Position numbers and translations under genes: made by a program. The notes beneath the pieces were generated by a model, which was given only the letters and a program-made list of their open reading frames with translations, had not been told where the DNA came from and searched no databases. Below, one piece after another: positions 35,105 through 44,174 of a stretch of DNA of 64,000 bases (positions within the stretch are counted from its first letter, which is position 1; the number at the start of each line of letters is the position of its first letter). Location: NCBI RefSeq assembly GCF_002993335.1, contig NZ_PVNS01000009.1:1-64000 (forward strand), written 5' to 3'. Source of the DNA: Alkalicoccus urumqiensis. Lineage in GTDB: Bacteria; Bacillota; Bacilli; Bacillales; Salisediminibacteriaceae.

Positions 35105-36301
35105 TCAATCTTCCGTTAAAAATGCTCCGTGCAGTGCCTGAACGGCCCGTTCCATATCGTCAACAGCAGTCAGCACCCATATTGTCGTATGGGAATCTGC
35201 GGACTGCAGAATAGGAACAGACGCCTGCGCCAGCGCTTTTGTGATGGAGGCAGCAATGCCGGGCATACCGCTCATACCAGCTCCAACACAGGCTACTTTC
35301 GCACATTGATCTTTCCATCGTACGTCAGCTCCCTCCATCTGTAAAGAGGCTTCTGCCTCAATACGGAGAGATTCCGGCACTGTAAACGTGACGAAGTCCG
35401 GATGAATCGACAAAAAGTCGACCGATATCCCTTTCTCTGCCAGAATGCCGAACAGTCTGTCAGTGGATATGCCGGTTACTTTCAGCTGGGAAACCGGCGC
35501 TACATGCGTCACTGCTGTAACCGGTCTCTGCCAGGTATCACTGATCGTTTCTTTCGGGCTGGAGGAGGTAATCATCGTTCCTTCACCATCTTCCCATGTG
35601 GAGCGGACGCGGAGCGGAATATCAGACTGCATAGCGATTTCCACTGCACGCGGATGAATCACTTTCGCTCCCTGATACGCCATGTTGCTCACTTCTGCGT
35701 ACGTGAGTTTTTTTAAAGATACTGCGTCTTTTACGATCCGAGGATCTGCCGTCATTACACCGTTAACATCCGTAAAGATGTCAACGTAAGCGGCATTCAG
35801 TGCAGCACCCAGCGCAGCAGCGGATGTGTCTGATCCGCCCCGGCCGAGCGTCGCTGTCGTGCCGTGTACGGTCCATCCCTGAAAACCGGTGACTACGATA
35901 CAGTCCAGCTCTTCCAGTCTGCCGCGGAGACGGTCCGTTTTCATATCTGTGATACGAGCATCACCGTATGTATCTGATGTGCGGAATCCAGCCTCGCCGC
36001 CGGACATCGCTTCTGTGCGGATGCCCTTTTCATTTAACAGACTGGAAAACATCACTGCAGAGATCGACTCTCCGCAGGACATGAGAAGGTCTTTTTCCTT
36101 TGCAGATACCGTTTCTGCCGTCCCCGTAAGCGACAGCAGTGTATCTGTCGCATAAGGGTCTCCCCTTCTTCCTACTGCAGACACGACGACAACCACCTTA
36201 TAACCGTCACGGAGCGCCGCAGCTGTGTGTTCTGCACACTGGCTGCGGCGCTCCTCTGTCTGCAGGGAAGATCCACCGAATTTCTGTACAATGATATTCA
36301 T
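35105..36301 (-). CDS. dapG: Aspartate kinase (DapG type)
   Basis: Phosphorylates aspartate, the first step to lysine, threonine and methionine. The 398-residue protein starts with the KFGGSS substrate motif (7-12), has the kinase domain to about 240 and two C-terminal ACT domains with TGISTDRLFGILAEKGIS. The place between asd and dapA matches B. subtilis aspartokinase I, which is inhibited by meso-diaminopimelate; that regulation is inferred. No lysine riboswitch is seen upstream. AGGGG precedes the ATG. Confidence 0.95.
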   Translation of the reverse strand: MNIIVQKFGGSSLQTEERRSQCAEHTAAALRDGYKVVVVVSAVGRRGDPYATDTLLSLTGTAETVSAKEKDLLMSCGESISAVMFSSLLNEKGIRTEAMSGGEAGFRTSDTYGDARITDMKTDRLRGRLEELDCIVVTGFQGWTVHGTTATLGRGGSDTSAAALGAALNAAYVDIFTDVNGVMTADPRIVKDAVSLKKLTYAEVSNMAYQGAKVIHPRAVEIAMQSDIPLRVRSTWEDGEGTMITSSSPKETISDTWQRPVTAVTHVAPVSQLKVTGISTDRLFGILAEKGISVDFLSIHPDFVTFTVPESLRIEAEASLQMEGADVRWKDQCAKVACVGAGMSGMPGIAASITKALAQASVPILQSADSHTTIWVLTAVDDMERAVQALHGAFLTED

Positions 36302-36346
36302 GGCTTCACCCCTGCCTTTCTATTCACGTGTTTGTTTCAAGCGGTG

Positions 36347-37393
36347 TTATTTAAGCAGTCCTTTCTGCACGAGCGAGAACGCAATCTGTACAGAATTCAG
36401 TGCTGCGCCTTTCAGAAGATTATCTGCAACTACCCAAAGGTGAAAGCCGTTTTTCTCATCGAGGTCCTGACGGATACGGCCGACGAAAATGTCGTCTTTT
36501 CCTTTGGCATCGGAAGCGAGCGGATAAAGCTGCTCTTCCGGCTTGTCCTGAAGCGTCACTCCAGGTGCCTTTTCCATGAGCTGCTTTACTTTATCTGTAC
36601 TCAGGCCGTCTTTTTCCACTTCGATATAAATGGACTCGGAGTGGCCCGTTTCCACAGGGAGGCGCACACAGGTGGCTGCTACATTCATTGACGAGTCGCC
36701 GGTAATTTTCTTCGTTTCGTTGATCATCTTCATTTCTTCAAACGTAAAGCCATTTTCCGTGAAAACGTCGATCTGCGGAACAGCGTTGAACGCGATCTGA
36801 TAATGCTTCTCGTCACCGGAAACCGGAAGTACTTTTGGATCAATGTCTTCGCCGTCCAGAATCTGACGGGACTGCTCATACATCTCGTCTACAGCTTCTG
36901 TGCCGGCTCCGGATACAGCCTGGTACGTGCTGACGATCAGTTTAGAAATACCGTATTCTTTTCTGATCGGCTCAAGTGCAGCGACCATCTGAATCGTGGA
37001 ACAATTCGGATTGGCGATAATCCCCTTGTGATCGTCCAGTGCATCCTCATTTACTTCCGGAACGACGAGCGGCACTTCATTATCCATGCGGTACGCGCTC
37101 GTGTTATCCACAACGATGGCTCCCCGCTTCACCGCTTCCGGCGCCAGCGCTTTGGAAACAGAACCGCCGGCAGAGAATAAAGCGAGCTGCACACCGTCAA
37201 ACGATTCCGGCTTCGCCTCCTCCACCGTAAGTTCTTCCCCTTTAAAGGAAATCTTTTTTCCGGCGGAGCGCTTTGACGATAGAAGCTTTATTGTTTTAAT
37301 CGGAAAATCCAGTCTATCCAGTGTATCGAGCATCTGCTGTCCTACAGCACCGGTGGCACCGACAACTGCGACATGAAATGATTGTTCTGCCAT
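36347..37393 (-). CDS. asd: Aspartate-semialdehyde dehydrogenase
   Basis: Reduces aspartyl phosphate to aspartate semialdehyde with NADPH. The 348-residue protein has GATGAVG (12-18) for the cofactor and catalytic Cys131 in NPNCSTIQ. It is the first gene of an operon with dapG and dapA. GAGGGG lies about 11 bases before the ATG. In B. subtilis spoVFA-spoVFB (dipicolinate synthase) come just before asd; here the next gene upstream is mlpA, 105 bases away. Confidence 0.97.
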   Translation of the reverse strand: MAEQSFHVAVVGATGAVGQQMLDTLDRLDFPIKTIKLLSSKRSAGKKISFKGEELTVEEAKPESFDGVQLALFSAGGSVSKALAPEAVKRGAIVVDNTSAYRMDNEVPLVVPEVNEDALDDHKGIIANPNCSTIQMVAALEPIRKEYGISKLIVSTYQAVSGAGTEAVDEMYEQSRQILDGEDIDPKVLPVSGDEKHYQIAFNAVPQIDVFTENGFTFEEMKMINETKKITGDSSMNVAATCVRLPVETGHSESIYIEVEKDGLSTDKVKQLMEKAPGVTLQDKPEEQLYPLASDAKGKDDIFVGRIRQDLDEKNGFHLWVVADNLLKGAALNSVQIAFSLVQKGLLK

Positions 37394-37433
37394 AATCTAA
37401 ACGACCCCTCTCGATTTGTAATCATCCTTATTT

Positions 37434-37462
37434 ATTGTACCAGTCCTTTAAGACGATTTCAC
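37434..37462 (-). promoter_or_regulatory. Promoter of asd-dapG-dapA
   Basis: -10 TACAAT (complement of 37434-37439) and -35 GTGAAA (complement of 37457-37462), 17 bases apart, about 40 bases before the asd start. Confidence 0.5.
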
Positions 37463-37498
37463 CTTCCACATAGACGGATCTGCGGGGATGAGGGCGGT

Positions 37499-38764
37499 TC
37501 AGCCTGTACTGTCTCCATCCGCCTCGGCGATTCTCCAAGGTTTCGGCAGTTCTGCCGCCGCACTTACCAGGGAGACGGCAGGTTTTTGACCGAACAGCTC
37601 ATCTGCACGCTGTTTAATATCTTGCATTCTGACCTGATCGATCTGACGGATCATTTCCTCCACAGAAATTTCCCTCTGCTGAAACATTTCATTCCTTGCG
37701 TTTCTGCTCATCGCGGCACTGGTACTTTCCATACTCAAAAGAAGGCTGCCTTTCAGCTGGTCCCTAACCGTCTGAAACTCTCTATCTGTAACCCCATCCT
37801 TCTTCAGCGACTGCAGAATGGAGGAGGTGACATCCTGCACCTCCTGAAGATGCTTCTCCTGGGTACCCGCATAAATGGTCAGCATACCGGTATCCTCAAA
37901 CGCTTCATGATGGGAAAACACCGTATAAGCCAGCCCACGGTCTTCACGGATTTCCTGAAACAGACGGCTGCTCATTACGCCTCCGAGGATGTTATTCAGC
38001 ATCGTAAGAGAATACAGCTTAGGGTTGGAAAGCGACGTCCCCTCATACCCGAGACAGAAATGTGCCTGCTCGGTTTCCTTTCTGCGTACTTTTATTCTGC
38101 TGGAAAACGGCGTCTCAGCCACTTCCCTCTGCTTTTCTCCGGGAACCGCACCGGCAAAAATAGCTGCAGCTTCCTCAAATAACTCGTCAGACTGGCTTCC
38201 TGCAATGGAAATAATCGTGTTTTTTCCACCGTAATGCTGCTTCATAAACGCCTTGAGAGACTGCGGGGAGTAGCCTCTGATGGACGATTCATTTCCGAGT
38301 ATTGGTTTCGAAAGCGGATGTGGACTGTAGGCGGCTTCAGCCAGCAGTTCATGAACGAGATCATCCGGTGTATCTTCATACATGTCGATCTCTTCTAAAA
38401 CGACCTGCTTTTCCTTTTCCATTTCCTCTTCATCAAATAAAGAATCGAAATACATATCCGCCAGAATATGAAGCGCCTTTTTGGCATGAATATCCGGCAC
38501 TTTGACATAAAAAGACGTGTATTCCTTTGCGGTCATCGCATTAATGTAGCCGCCGGTCGCATCAAAAAAGGAGGCAATATCGAGAGCGGACCATCTGGAA
38601 GTACCTTTAAAGAGCATATGTTCAATAAAGTGGGCCATACCGGCCTGTTGTTCGTTCTCATAGCGGGAGCCGGTATGTATCCATACACCGATAGAAACAG
38701 AACGGACGCGGCTGTCCTCTTCTGCTAAAATCCGTACACCATTGTTAAGTTCTTTCCGTTTCAT
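37499..38764 (-). CDS. mlpA: M16 family zinc peptidase MlpA (YmxG)
   Basis: A 421-residue pitrilysin/processing-peptidase-like protein. The inverted zinc motif HFIEH (45-49) and the downstream glutamate (KQVVLEEIDMYEDTP) are intact. In B. subtilis it lies between ylxY and ymxH and has been linked to control of the lysine aspartokinase and exoprotease genes; that role is not established here. GGAGTG precedes the ATG. Both sporulation-linked neighbours are missing. Confidence 0.93.
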   Translation of the reverse strand: MKRKELNNGVRILAEEDSRVRSVSIGVWIHTGSRYENEQQAGMAHFIEHMLFKGTSRWSALDIASFFDATGGYINAMTAKEYTSFYVKVPDIHAKKALHILADMYFDSLFDEEEMEKEKQVVLEEIDMYEDTPDDLVHELLAEAAYSPHPLSKPILGNESSIRGYSPQSLKAFMKQHYGGKNTIISIAGSQSDELFEEAAAIFAGAVPGEKQREVAETPFSSRIKVRRKETEQAHFCLGYEGTSLSNPKLYSLTMLNNILGGVMSSRLFQEIREDRGLAYTVFSHHEAFEDTGMLTIYAGTQEKHLQEVQDVTSSILQSLKKDGVTDREFQTVRDQLKGSLLLSMESTSAAMSRNARNEMFQQREISVEEMIRQIDQVRMQDIKQRADELFGQKPAVSLVSAAAELPKPWRIAEADGDSTG

Positions 38765-38789
38765 TTAATCACTCCACATTCTTTCCTCT

Positions 38790-38835
38790 ATACGGAGAAA
38801 GCCGGCATAAGCATCGATGTGCTTGTGCCGGCTTT
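38790..38835 (-). terminator. Terminator of pnp
   Basis: A 15-bp stem with one mismatch (38798-38812 with 38821-38835) and an 8-base loop, 58 bases after the pnp stop. The minus-strand tail CTCCG is not T-rich, so it may instead be a 3'-end stabilising structure. Confidence 0.6.
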
Positions 38836-38892
38836 CCACCGCTTTTCTTTCAGGAAATAATCTCTTTCCGTGCTTCGAATCCGCCGGCGGGA

Positions 38893-40986
38893 TTACTCTT
38901 TTTCCAGCATGACTTTCCGGGAAAGATTAACACGGCCCTGGTTGTCAATTTCTGTTACTTTGACCATTACTTCGTCACCGATGTTTACAACATCTTCCAC
39001 TTTGCCGACACGTTCATGCGCAAGCTGGGAAATGTGAACAAGACCGTCTTTTCCTTTGAAAAGTTCGACGAACGCACCGAATTTCTCAATCCGCTTTACT
39101 TTGCCGAGATACGTCTGGCCGACCTCAACTTCACGGACGAGATCTTCGATCATTTTCTTCGCCTGATCATTCGCAGAAGCATCCGTCGAGGCAATATAAA
39201 CCGTACCGTCCTGTTCGATGTCGATTTTTACGCCGGTATCATCGATGATGGAGTTGATCGTTTTCCCGCTTGGTCCGATCACATCACGGATTTTATTCGG
39301 GTTGATCGACATCATCATAATTTTCGGTGCATATTCACTGAGCTCTGTGCGTGCTTCCGGAATCGCCCCGAGCATGTTATCTAAGATCGCCATACGGCCT
39401 TCACGGGCCTGTGTCAGCGCCTCTTCAAGCACAGCGCGGTCAATCCCGTCAATCTTAATATCCATCTGAAGAGCGGTAACGCCTTCGCGTGTGCCGGCCA
39501 CCTTGAAGTCCATGTCGCCGAGTGCATCTTCCATCCCTTGAATATCTGTCAGTACAGCTACATCCTGCTCATGTTTCACAAGCCCCATAGCGATGCCTGC
39601 AACCGGTGCTTTCAAAGGTACCCCGGCAGCCATCATGGCCATCGTACTTGCACAGATGCTGGCCTGTGACGTGGAGCCGTTGGACTCAAGCACTTCCGAA
39701 ACAAGACGGATGGCGTAAGGGAAATCTTTTTCGGAAGGAATCACCTGCTCCAGCGCACGCTCCCCGAGCGCACCGTGGCCGATTTCCCGGCGTCCCGGTC
39801 CGCGGATCGGTCCGGTTTCCCCGACAGAGAACAGCGGGAAGTTGTAATGATGCATAAACCGCTTTGATTCTTCAATGCCGAGACCATCGAGCACCTGTGC
39901 ATCACCGAGTGCACCGAGAGTACAGATGCTGAGAGCCTGTGTCTGACCGCGGGTGAACATCGCGGAGCCGTGCGTACGCGGCAGCATGTCGATCTCTGAC
40001 GTCAGCGGGCGGATTTCGTCTACACGGCGGCCGTCCGGACGGAGACCTTTCTGCGTAATAAGTTTCCGCACTGTTTCTTTCAGCAGTTTATTTAAAATTT
40101 CTTTTACTTCACCAGTCCGGTCTTCTTCGCCTTCTGCAGTTGCATACATTTCAAGCATATCGTCAAACGCATTCTGAATGGCGGTATCCCGGCCCTGTTT
40201 ATCAACCACTGTGGCAGCTTCAGTCAGTTTTTCGCCTATTTTCGAACGAACGTCTGCCTCCAGCTCTTCGTCGATTTTCAGGAGCGTTACTTCCATTTTC
40301 GTTTTGCCTGCGGCCTGAATAACTTCCTCCTGGAAGGCAACGAGGCGTTTGATTTCCTCATGGCCGAAGAGAATCGCTTCAAGCATAATATCTTCCGGTA
40401 CTTCCTCAGCACCGGCTTCCACCATATTAATAGCGTCCTTCGTCCCGGCAACGATTAAGTCAATATCACTTTTTTCCATGTCATCTGTGGACGGGTTAAT
40501 CATGAATTCACCGTCTACGCGTCCAACTGTTACACCGGCAATCGGTCCGTCGAACGGTACGTTTGACACACCGAGTGCCAGAGAGGAGCCGAGCATTGCT
40601 GCCATTTCAGCCGGGCAGTTCTGATCATTACTCATAACAATGCTGATCACCTGCAGGTCATTACGGAACCCGTCAGGAAACAACGGACGGATCGGACGGT
40701 CGATAAGCCTGCTCGTCAGTACAGCGTGGTCACTGGGACGGCCTTCCCGTTTAATAAAGCCACCCGGAATTTTACCGGCAGCATAGAGCCGCTCTTCATA
40801 GTTTACTGTCAGTGGGAAAAAGGGAAGATCTTTCGGCTCTTTGGAAGCGGTGGCAGTCGATAGTACGGTTGTATCCCCGTAGCGGACCATAACAGCTCCG
40901 TTTGCCTGCTTTGCAAAAGTTCCCACCTCCACTGTCAGTGTATGGCCGGCCCATTCTGTTGAAAATACTTGTCTGCTTTCTGTCAT
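38893..40986 (-). CDS. pnp: Polyribonucleotide nucleotidyltransferase (PNPase)
   Basis: A trimeric phosphorolytic 3'-5' exoribonuclease and the main 3' exonuclease of Bacillus. The 697-residue protein has two RNase PH domains with an alpha-helical linker, then a KH domain ([11 protein letters not shown] near 565) and an S1 domain ([19 protein letters not shown] near 625). The short tail ends [19 protein letters not shown] precedes the ATG. It follows rpsO with its own promoter in the gap. Confidence 0.98.
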   Translation of the reverse strand: MTESRQVFSTEWAGHTLTVEVGTFAKQANGAVMVRYGDTTVLSTATASKEPKDLPFFPLTVNYEERLYAAGKIPGGFIKREGRPSDHAVLTSRLIDRPIRPLFPDGFRNDLQVISIVMSNDQNCPAEMAAMLGSSLALGVSNVPFDGPIAGVTVGRVDGEFMINPSTDDMEKSDIDLIVAGTKDAINMVEAGAEEVPEDIMLEAILFGHEEIKRLVAFQEEVIQAAGKTKMEVTLLKIDEELEADVRSKIGEKLTEAATVVDKQGRDTAIQNAFDDMLEMYATAEGEEDRTGEVKEILNKLLKETVRKLITQKGLRPDGRRVDEIRPLTSEIDMLPRTHGSAMFTRGQTQALSICTLGALGDAQVLDGLGIEESKRFMHHYNFPLFSVGETGPIRGPGRREIGHGALGERALEQVIPSEKDFPYAIRLVSEVLESNGSTSQASICASTMAMMAAGVPLKAPVAGIAMGLVKHEQDVAVLTDIQGMEDALGDMDFKVAGTREGVTALQMDIKIDGIDRAVLEEALTQAREGRMAILDNMLGAIPEARTELSEYAPKIMMMSINPNKIRDVIGPSGKTINSIIDDTGVKIDIEQDGTVYIASTDASANDQAKKMIEDLVREVEVGQTYLGKVKRIEKFGAFVELFKGKDGLVHISQLAHERVGKVEDVVNIGDEVMVKVTEIDNQGRVNLSRKVMLEKE

Positions 40987-41081
40987 TCGATATTGCTCCT
41001 CTCTGTCTTTACCTCATCTATGTAGTCTGATACCTGCTTCATTTATCAGCCGGTGTAAGGACGGCTGTGGAATCCTCATTC

Positions 41082-41110
41082 ATCATATCAAAAAAGGTGC
41101 TTAATGAAAA
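41082..41110 (-). promoter_or_regulatory. Promoter of pnp
   Basis: -10 TATGAT (complement of 41082-41087) and -35 TTTTCA (complement of 41105-41110), 17 bases apart, just after the rpsO terminator. The leader of about 90 bases could be a target of PNPase autoregulation, as known in enterics, but no site is identified. Confidence 0.55.
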
Positions 41111-41126
41111 GAAATGCTTAATCAAT

Positions 41127-41158
41127 AGAAAAAAGCGAGAGCCTGTGCTCTCGCTTTT
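41127..41158 (-). terminator. Terminator of rpsO
   Basis: A perfect 12-bp stem (41131-41142 with 41147-41158) with a 4-base loop, followed on the minus strand by further T. It starts 8 bases after the rpsO stop. Confidence 0.9.
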
Positions 41159-41166
41159 AAGAACCA

Positions 41167-41436
41167 TCAGCGGCGGAGACCAAGCTTGTCTACAACCTGA
41201 CGGTAACGTGTCACATCTTTTTTACGAAGGTACGTCAGCAGGTTACGGCGCTGACCTACCATCTTCAGAAGACCACGGCGGGAGTGGTGATCTTTCTTAT
41301 GCTCACGAAGGTGATTGTTCAATGTGTTAATCTGTTCTGTCAGGATCGCAACCTGAACTTCCGGGGAACCGGTATCGTTCTCGTGCGTTTTAAAATCCTG
41401 GATAAGTTCGTTCTTACGTTCTTGTGTTAAGGCCAT
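41167..41436 (-). CDS. rpsO: 30S ribosomal protein S15
   Basis: Primary binder of the central domain of 16S rRNA and part of intersubunit bridge B4. The 89-residue product has the standard length and begins [13 protein letters not shown], with the conserved [11 protein letters not shown] loop. ATG 41436 is eight bases after AGGAGG; a GTG three codons upstream overlaps that site. It has its own strong promoter and terminator. Confidence 0.98.
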   Translation of the reverse strand: MALTQERKNELIQDFKTHENDTGSPEVQVAILTEQINTLNNHLREHKKDHHSRRGLLKMVGQRRNLLTYLRKKDVTRYRQVVDKLGLRR

Positions 41437-41521
41437 GAAGGCCACCTCCTAAAATAATTAAAATCGCCGCTGGCTGAGCAGGCGTTGGAGAATCGCTGTG
41501 CCAAGCTGCGGTTCCTTCCAT

Positions 41522-41550
41522 ACTATAAGGGATCGGAGGAGAAATTGCAA
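41522..41550 (-). promoter_or_regulatory. Sigma-A promoter of rpsO
   Basis: -35 TTGCAA (complement of 41545-41550) and -10 TATAGT (complement of 41522-41527), 17 bases apart. The leader of about 80 bases is GC-rich around CGCCTGCTCAGCCAGCGGCG and could fold for S15 feedback control, which is known in other bacteria but not shown here. Confidence 0.7.
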
Positions 41551-41560
41551 CCGTTCACCG

Positions 41561-42493
41561 TTAATTTCTCCTTACAGCGTGGAGTCTTTCTGCTTCTTGC
41601 GCATCCGCTGCTATCTGCGTTTTCAGTGCGTCAAACGAAGGAAACTTGACCTCGCCGCGGATCCGCTCATGAAAATGCACAGAAACGAAACGATCATAAA
41701 TGGTTTCATCGAATGAGAACAAGTGCACTTCCAATGTTTTCGGATGCTCCTCATGAAACGTCGGTTTCACGCCGATATTCGCGACACCTTCTAAAATTTC
41801 CCCATCCAGAGAAAACGTCACAGCATACACACCGGCAGCCGGAAGTACCACTGCTTTATCCACTTCTACATTGGCCGTTGGAAAACCGATCGTCCGGCCC
41901 CGCTGTTCGCCGTAAACAACTTTTCCGCTCACCGAATGCGGTCGTCCGAGAAGCACAGCAGCATCGTCCGTACGCCCTTCTGAAAGAAATTCCCTTACAG
42001 CTGTGGAGCTGATTTTTTCACCGGACTCTTCGTATTTTTCAACAACAGTGTGGGTCACTCTGCCTCTGGAGTGGAACGCAAACGAATCCATCGTTCCTTT
42101 TCCTTTGCTGCCGTATGTATAATCAAATCCTGCAGCAACATGTTCGATCTGCAGTCCGATAATGTAGTCATCGACAAATTCCTGCGGCGACAAATCGGCA
42201 AACCTTTCGTCAAAAGTGACCATGTATAAAATATCGATTCCTTCCGCTTCAATAAGCGATGCTTTTTCATCGTCCGGAGTCAAAAGCGGTGCCGTTTCGC
42301 CGCGCAGCACTTCTTTCGGATGCGGCGTAAACGTCATTGCTGCAGCGGAAATGCTTCGCTTTTCTGCTTCCCTCACCGCCTCCTGGAGCACTTTTTTATG
42401 ACCTCGGTGCACGCCGTCAAAAAAGCCGAGTGCACAGACCGAAGCTTGCGTTTCCGACGGAAGATCCGGATGGGTGATTTTAATGATACGCAT
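41561..42493 (-). CDS. ribF: Bifunctional riboflavin kinase/FAD synthetase
   Basis: Turns riboflavin into FMN and FAD. The 310-residue protein has an N-terminal nucleotidyltransferase domain (ALGFFDGVHRGHKKV near 23-37) and a C-terminal flavokinase domain (GRTIGFPTANV near 190 and the GVANIGVKPTF stretch). ATG 42493 is nine bases after AAGGGG; in-phase TTG two codons earlier is less favourable. It follows truB by 14 bases, as in B. subtilis where the gene is called ribC. Confidence 0.96.
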   Translation of the reverse strand: MRIIKITHPDLPSETQASVCALGFFDGVHRGHKKVLQEAVREAEKRSISAAAMTFTPHPKEVLRGETAPLLTPDDEKASLIEAEGIDILYMVTFDERFADLSPQEFVDDYIIGLQIEHVAAGFDYTYGSKGKGTMDSFAFHSRGRVTHTVVEKYEESGEKISSTAVREFLSEGRTDDAAVLLGRPHSVSGKVVYGEQRGRTIGFPTANVEVDKAVVLPAAGVYAVTFSLDGEILEGVANIGVKPTFHEEHPKTLEVHLFSFDETIYDRFVSVHFHERIRGEVKFPSFDALKTQIAADAQEAERLHAVRRN

Positions 42494-42507
42494 AAACAAC
42501 AGCCCCT

Positions 42508-43416
42508 TTAGTCTATGGAGGTACGATACATTTTCTCCGGCTTCATGAAACCGTCCCGTTTACTATCAGGCTTATACAGTGCCAGAAGGATCCCGTCTTC
42601 CGTATAGACAGGAAACCATTCTCCAGAAGGGATGCCTGAAGCCGGCAGCACTGCGCCGTTCAGAATTTTTTCTGCCGTATCTGAATCAACGGTTATTCCT
42701 TTGCTCTGTGGAAATAGAAGTTCAGCCGGCTGGACAAATGACCAGGGATGAGGATGTGCCTTCAGCTGATCAAGGGGAATACAGTCTTCCACTGTAAAGG
42801 AACCGGCTCTTGTCCGCTTAAGTGATGCCATATGAGCAGGCACATCAAGTTTCTCCCCGAATTGTACGGTAAGCGTACGTATATACGTCCCTTTGCTGCA
42901 TTCTACTTCAAATGAAAGGAGCGTATGGTTTTCCGCACTGCTTACAGGAGCCGTGCGCCGCAAATGATAAATCGTAATTTCCCTTTCAGGACGATTGATG
43001 ACTTTGCCTTCTCTTGCATATTCATAAAGCTTTTTTCCGTTAATTTTTACTGCGGAGTACATCGGAGGCTTCTGCCAAAGTGATCCTGTGAAAGTTTTCA
43101 GCAGTTCATCCGCTTTCTTGTCTGTCAGTGCAGGTGGCACGGATTCCTCGATTACTTCACCGGACGCATCTTCTGTTGTTGTAGAAGTTCCGAAAGCTGC
43201 CGTACCTTCGTACACTTTCCGCTCGCTCGTTAAATACTCGGCAAGCTTTGTCGCTCTGCCGACACAGATAGGCAGAACTCCTTCTACGTCAGGATCCAGC
43301 GTCCCCGTATGTCCGACTTTTTTCGTTTTTAATATAGACCGTACCCGCTGAACGACATCAAACGACGTCATTCCTTTCGGCTTCCATACCGGAAGCACCC
43401 CTCCATGATTGTTCAC
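42508..43416 (-). CDS. truB: tRNA pseudouridine(55) synthase
   Basis: Makes pseudouridine 55 in the T-loop of tRNAs. The 302-residue protein has KPKGMTSFDVV (12-22), HTGTLDPDVEGVLP with catalytic Asp41, and a C-terminal PUA-like region. The start is GTG at 43416 behind AAGGAGAGG. It is transcribed with ribF. Confidence 0.96.
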   Translation of the reverse strand: MNNHGGVLPVWKPKGMTSFDVVQRVRSILKTKKVGHTGTLDPDVEGVLPICVGRATKLAEYLTSERKVYEGTAAFGTSTTTEDASGEVIEESVPPALTDKKADELLKTFTGSLWQKPPMYSAVKINGKKLYEYAREGKVINRPEREITIYHLRRTAPVSSAENHTLLSFEVECSKGTYIRTLTVQFGEKLDVPAHMASLKRTRAGSFTVEDCIPLDQLKAHPHPWSFVQPAELLFPQSKGITVDSDTAEKILNGAVLPASGIPSGEWFPVYTEDGILLALYKPDSKRDGFMKPEKMYRTSID

Positions 43417-43457
43417 TTTCAGCCTCTCCTTCTTTCTGAACTGCCTGCTGATTTTAT

Positions 43458-43500
43458 GTAAGAAAGACCCGATGATAACTTCCCGTCATCATCGGGTCTT
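43458..43500 (-). terminator. Terminator of the rimP-nusA-infB-rbfA operon
   Basis: A perfect 13-bp stem (43464-43476 with 43488-43500) and 11-base loop, 30 bases after the rbfA stop, followed on the minus strand by TCTTAC. Confidence 0.8.
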
Positions 43501-43530
43501 CAACGCAGCATGTTATTTCTGCAGTATACG

Positions 43531-43878
43531 TTAGTCTCGCTGATTCATGTCACGGATGAGCTGCTCGATCCGGTTTCCACGTTCAATACTCTCATCGAAT
43601 TCGAACATAATCTCCGGTGTTTTACGCAGCTGCACACGCTGTCCAGCTTCTGAACGGATAAAGCCTTTCGCTTTTTCAAGCGCTGCAAGTGAATTACTGC
43701 GCTCTTCTTCATCTCCGTAGACCGTTACAAATACTTTTGCCTGCTGCAGGTCTCCGGTGAGATCGACGTCTGTTACTGTAAGAAAGCCGATCCGGGGATC
43801 TTTTACTTCCCGCTGGATAATATCTGATATCTCTTTTTTCAGCTGCTCTGCAACTCTGTTTGCGCGCATATTTGCCAT
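43531..43878 (-). CDS. rbfA: 30S ribosome-binding factor RbfA
   Basis: Helps mature the 5' end of 16S rRNA, especially in the cold. The 115-residue KH-like protein shows [17 protein letters not shown], the [19 protein letters not shown]-type core in shortened form and [14 protein letters not shown] chose ATG 43878, ten bases after AAGGAG; the frame reaches 11 codons further. It closes the nusA operon, where neighbours also serve translation initiation. Confidence 0.96.
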   Translation of the reverse strand: MANMRANRVAEQLKKEISDIIQREVKDPRIGFLTVTDVDLTGDLQQAKVFVTVYGDEEERSNSLAALEKAKGFIRSEAGQRVQLRKTPEIMFEFDESIERGNRIEQLIRDMNQRD

Positions 43879-43895
43879 ACCATCGTCACTCCTTT

Positions 43896-44174
43896 TTAGA
43901 GCTGTTCCCACTCTGCCCGGATTACCTCAATATCACTTCGTGAATCAAGATAATCCAGGACGTGCTGAAGCTCCTGCTGTGCGCGTACATACGTACCGCT
44001 TACGGATACTGCTACCCATTCTGCACGCTGCCAAACTTCCTGATGCCCTGTTTCTGCAAAAGAAACGTTCCACCTGCGGCGGATATGGTCGGCAGCGCTT
44101 TTTGTAACAGACCGCTTCTCTTTTAATGACCCGGGAGTATACAGCAGAGCTTCAATGGTCAGCGCAGCAATCAT
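43896..44174 (-). CDS. ylxP: YlxP family protein (DUF503)
   Basis: A 92-residue protein of the DUF503 family, a ferredoxin-like fold found between infB and rbfA in Bacillaceae. It contains [11 protein letters not shown] and [12 protein letters not shown]. Its function is unknown; the operon suggests ribosome assembly. The start overlaps the infB stop as ATGA. Confidence 0.9.
   Translation of the reverse strand: MIAALTIEALLYTPGSLKEKRSVTKSAADHIRRRWNVSFAETGHQEVWQRAEWVAVSVSGTYVRAQQELQHVLDYLDSRSDIEVIRAEWEQL

Noticed and set aside
37394-37440. Lysine riboswitch before asd-dapG-dapA
   Set aside because: The leader after the predicted promoter is only about 35 bases, far too short for an L-box.
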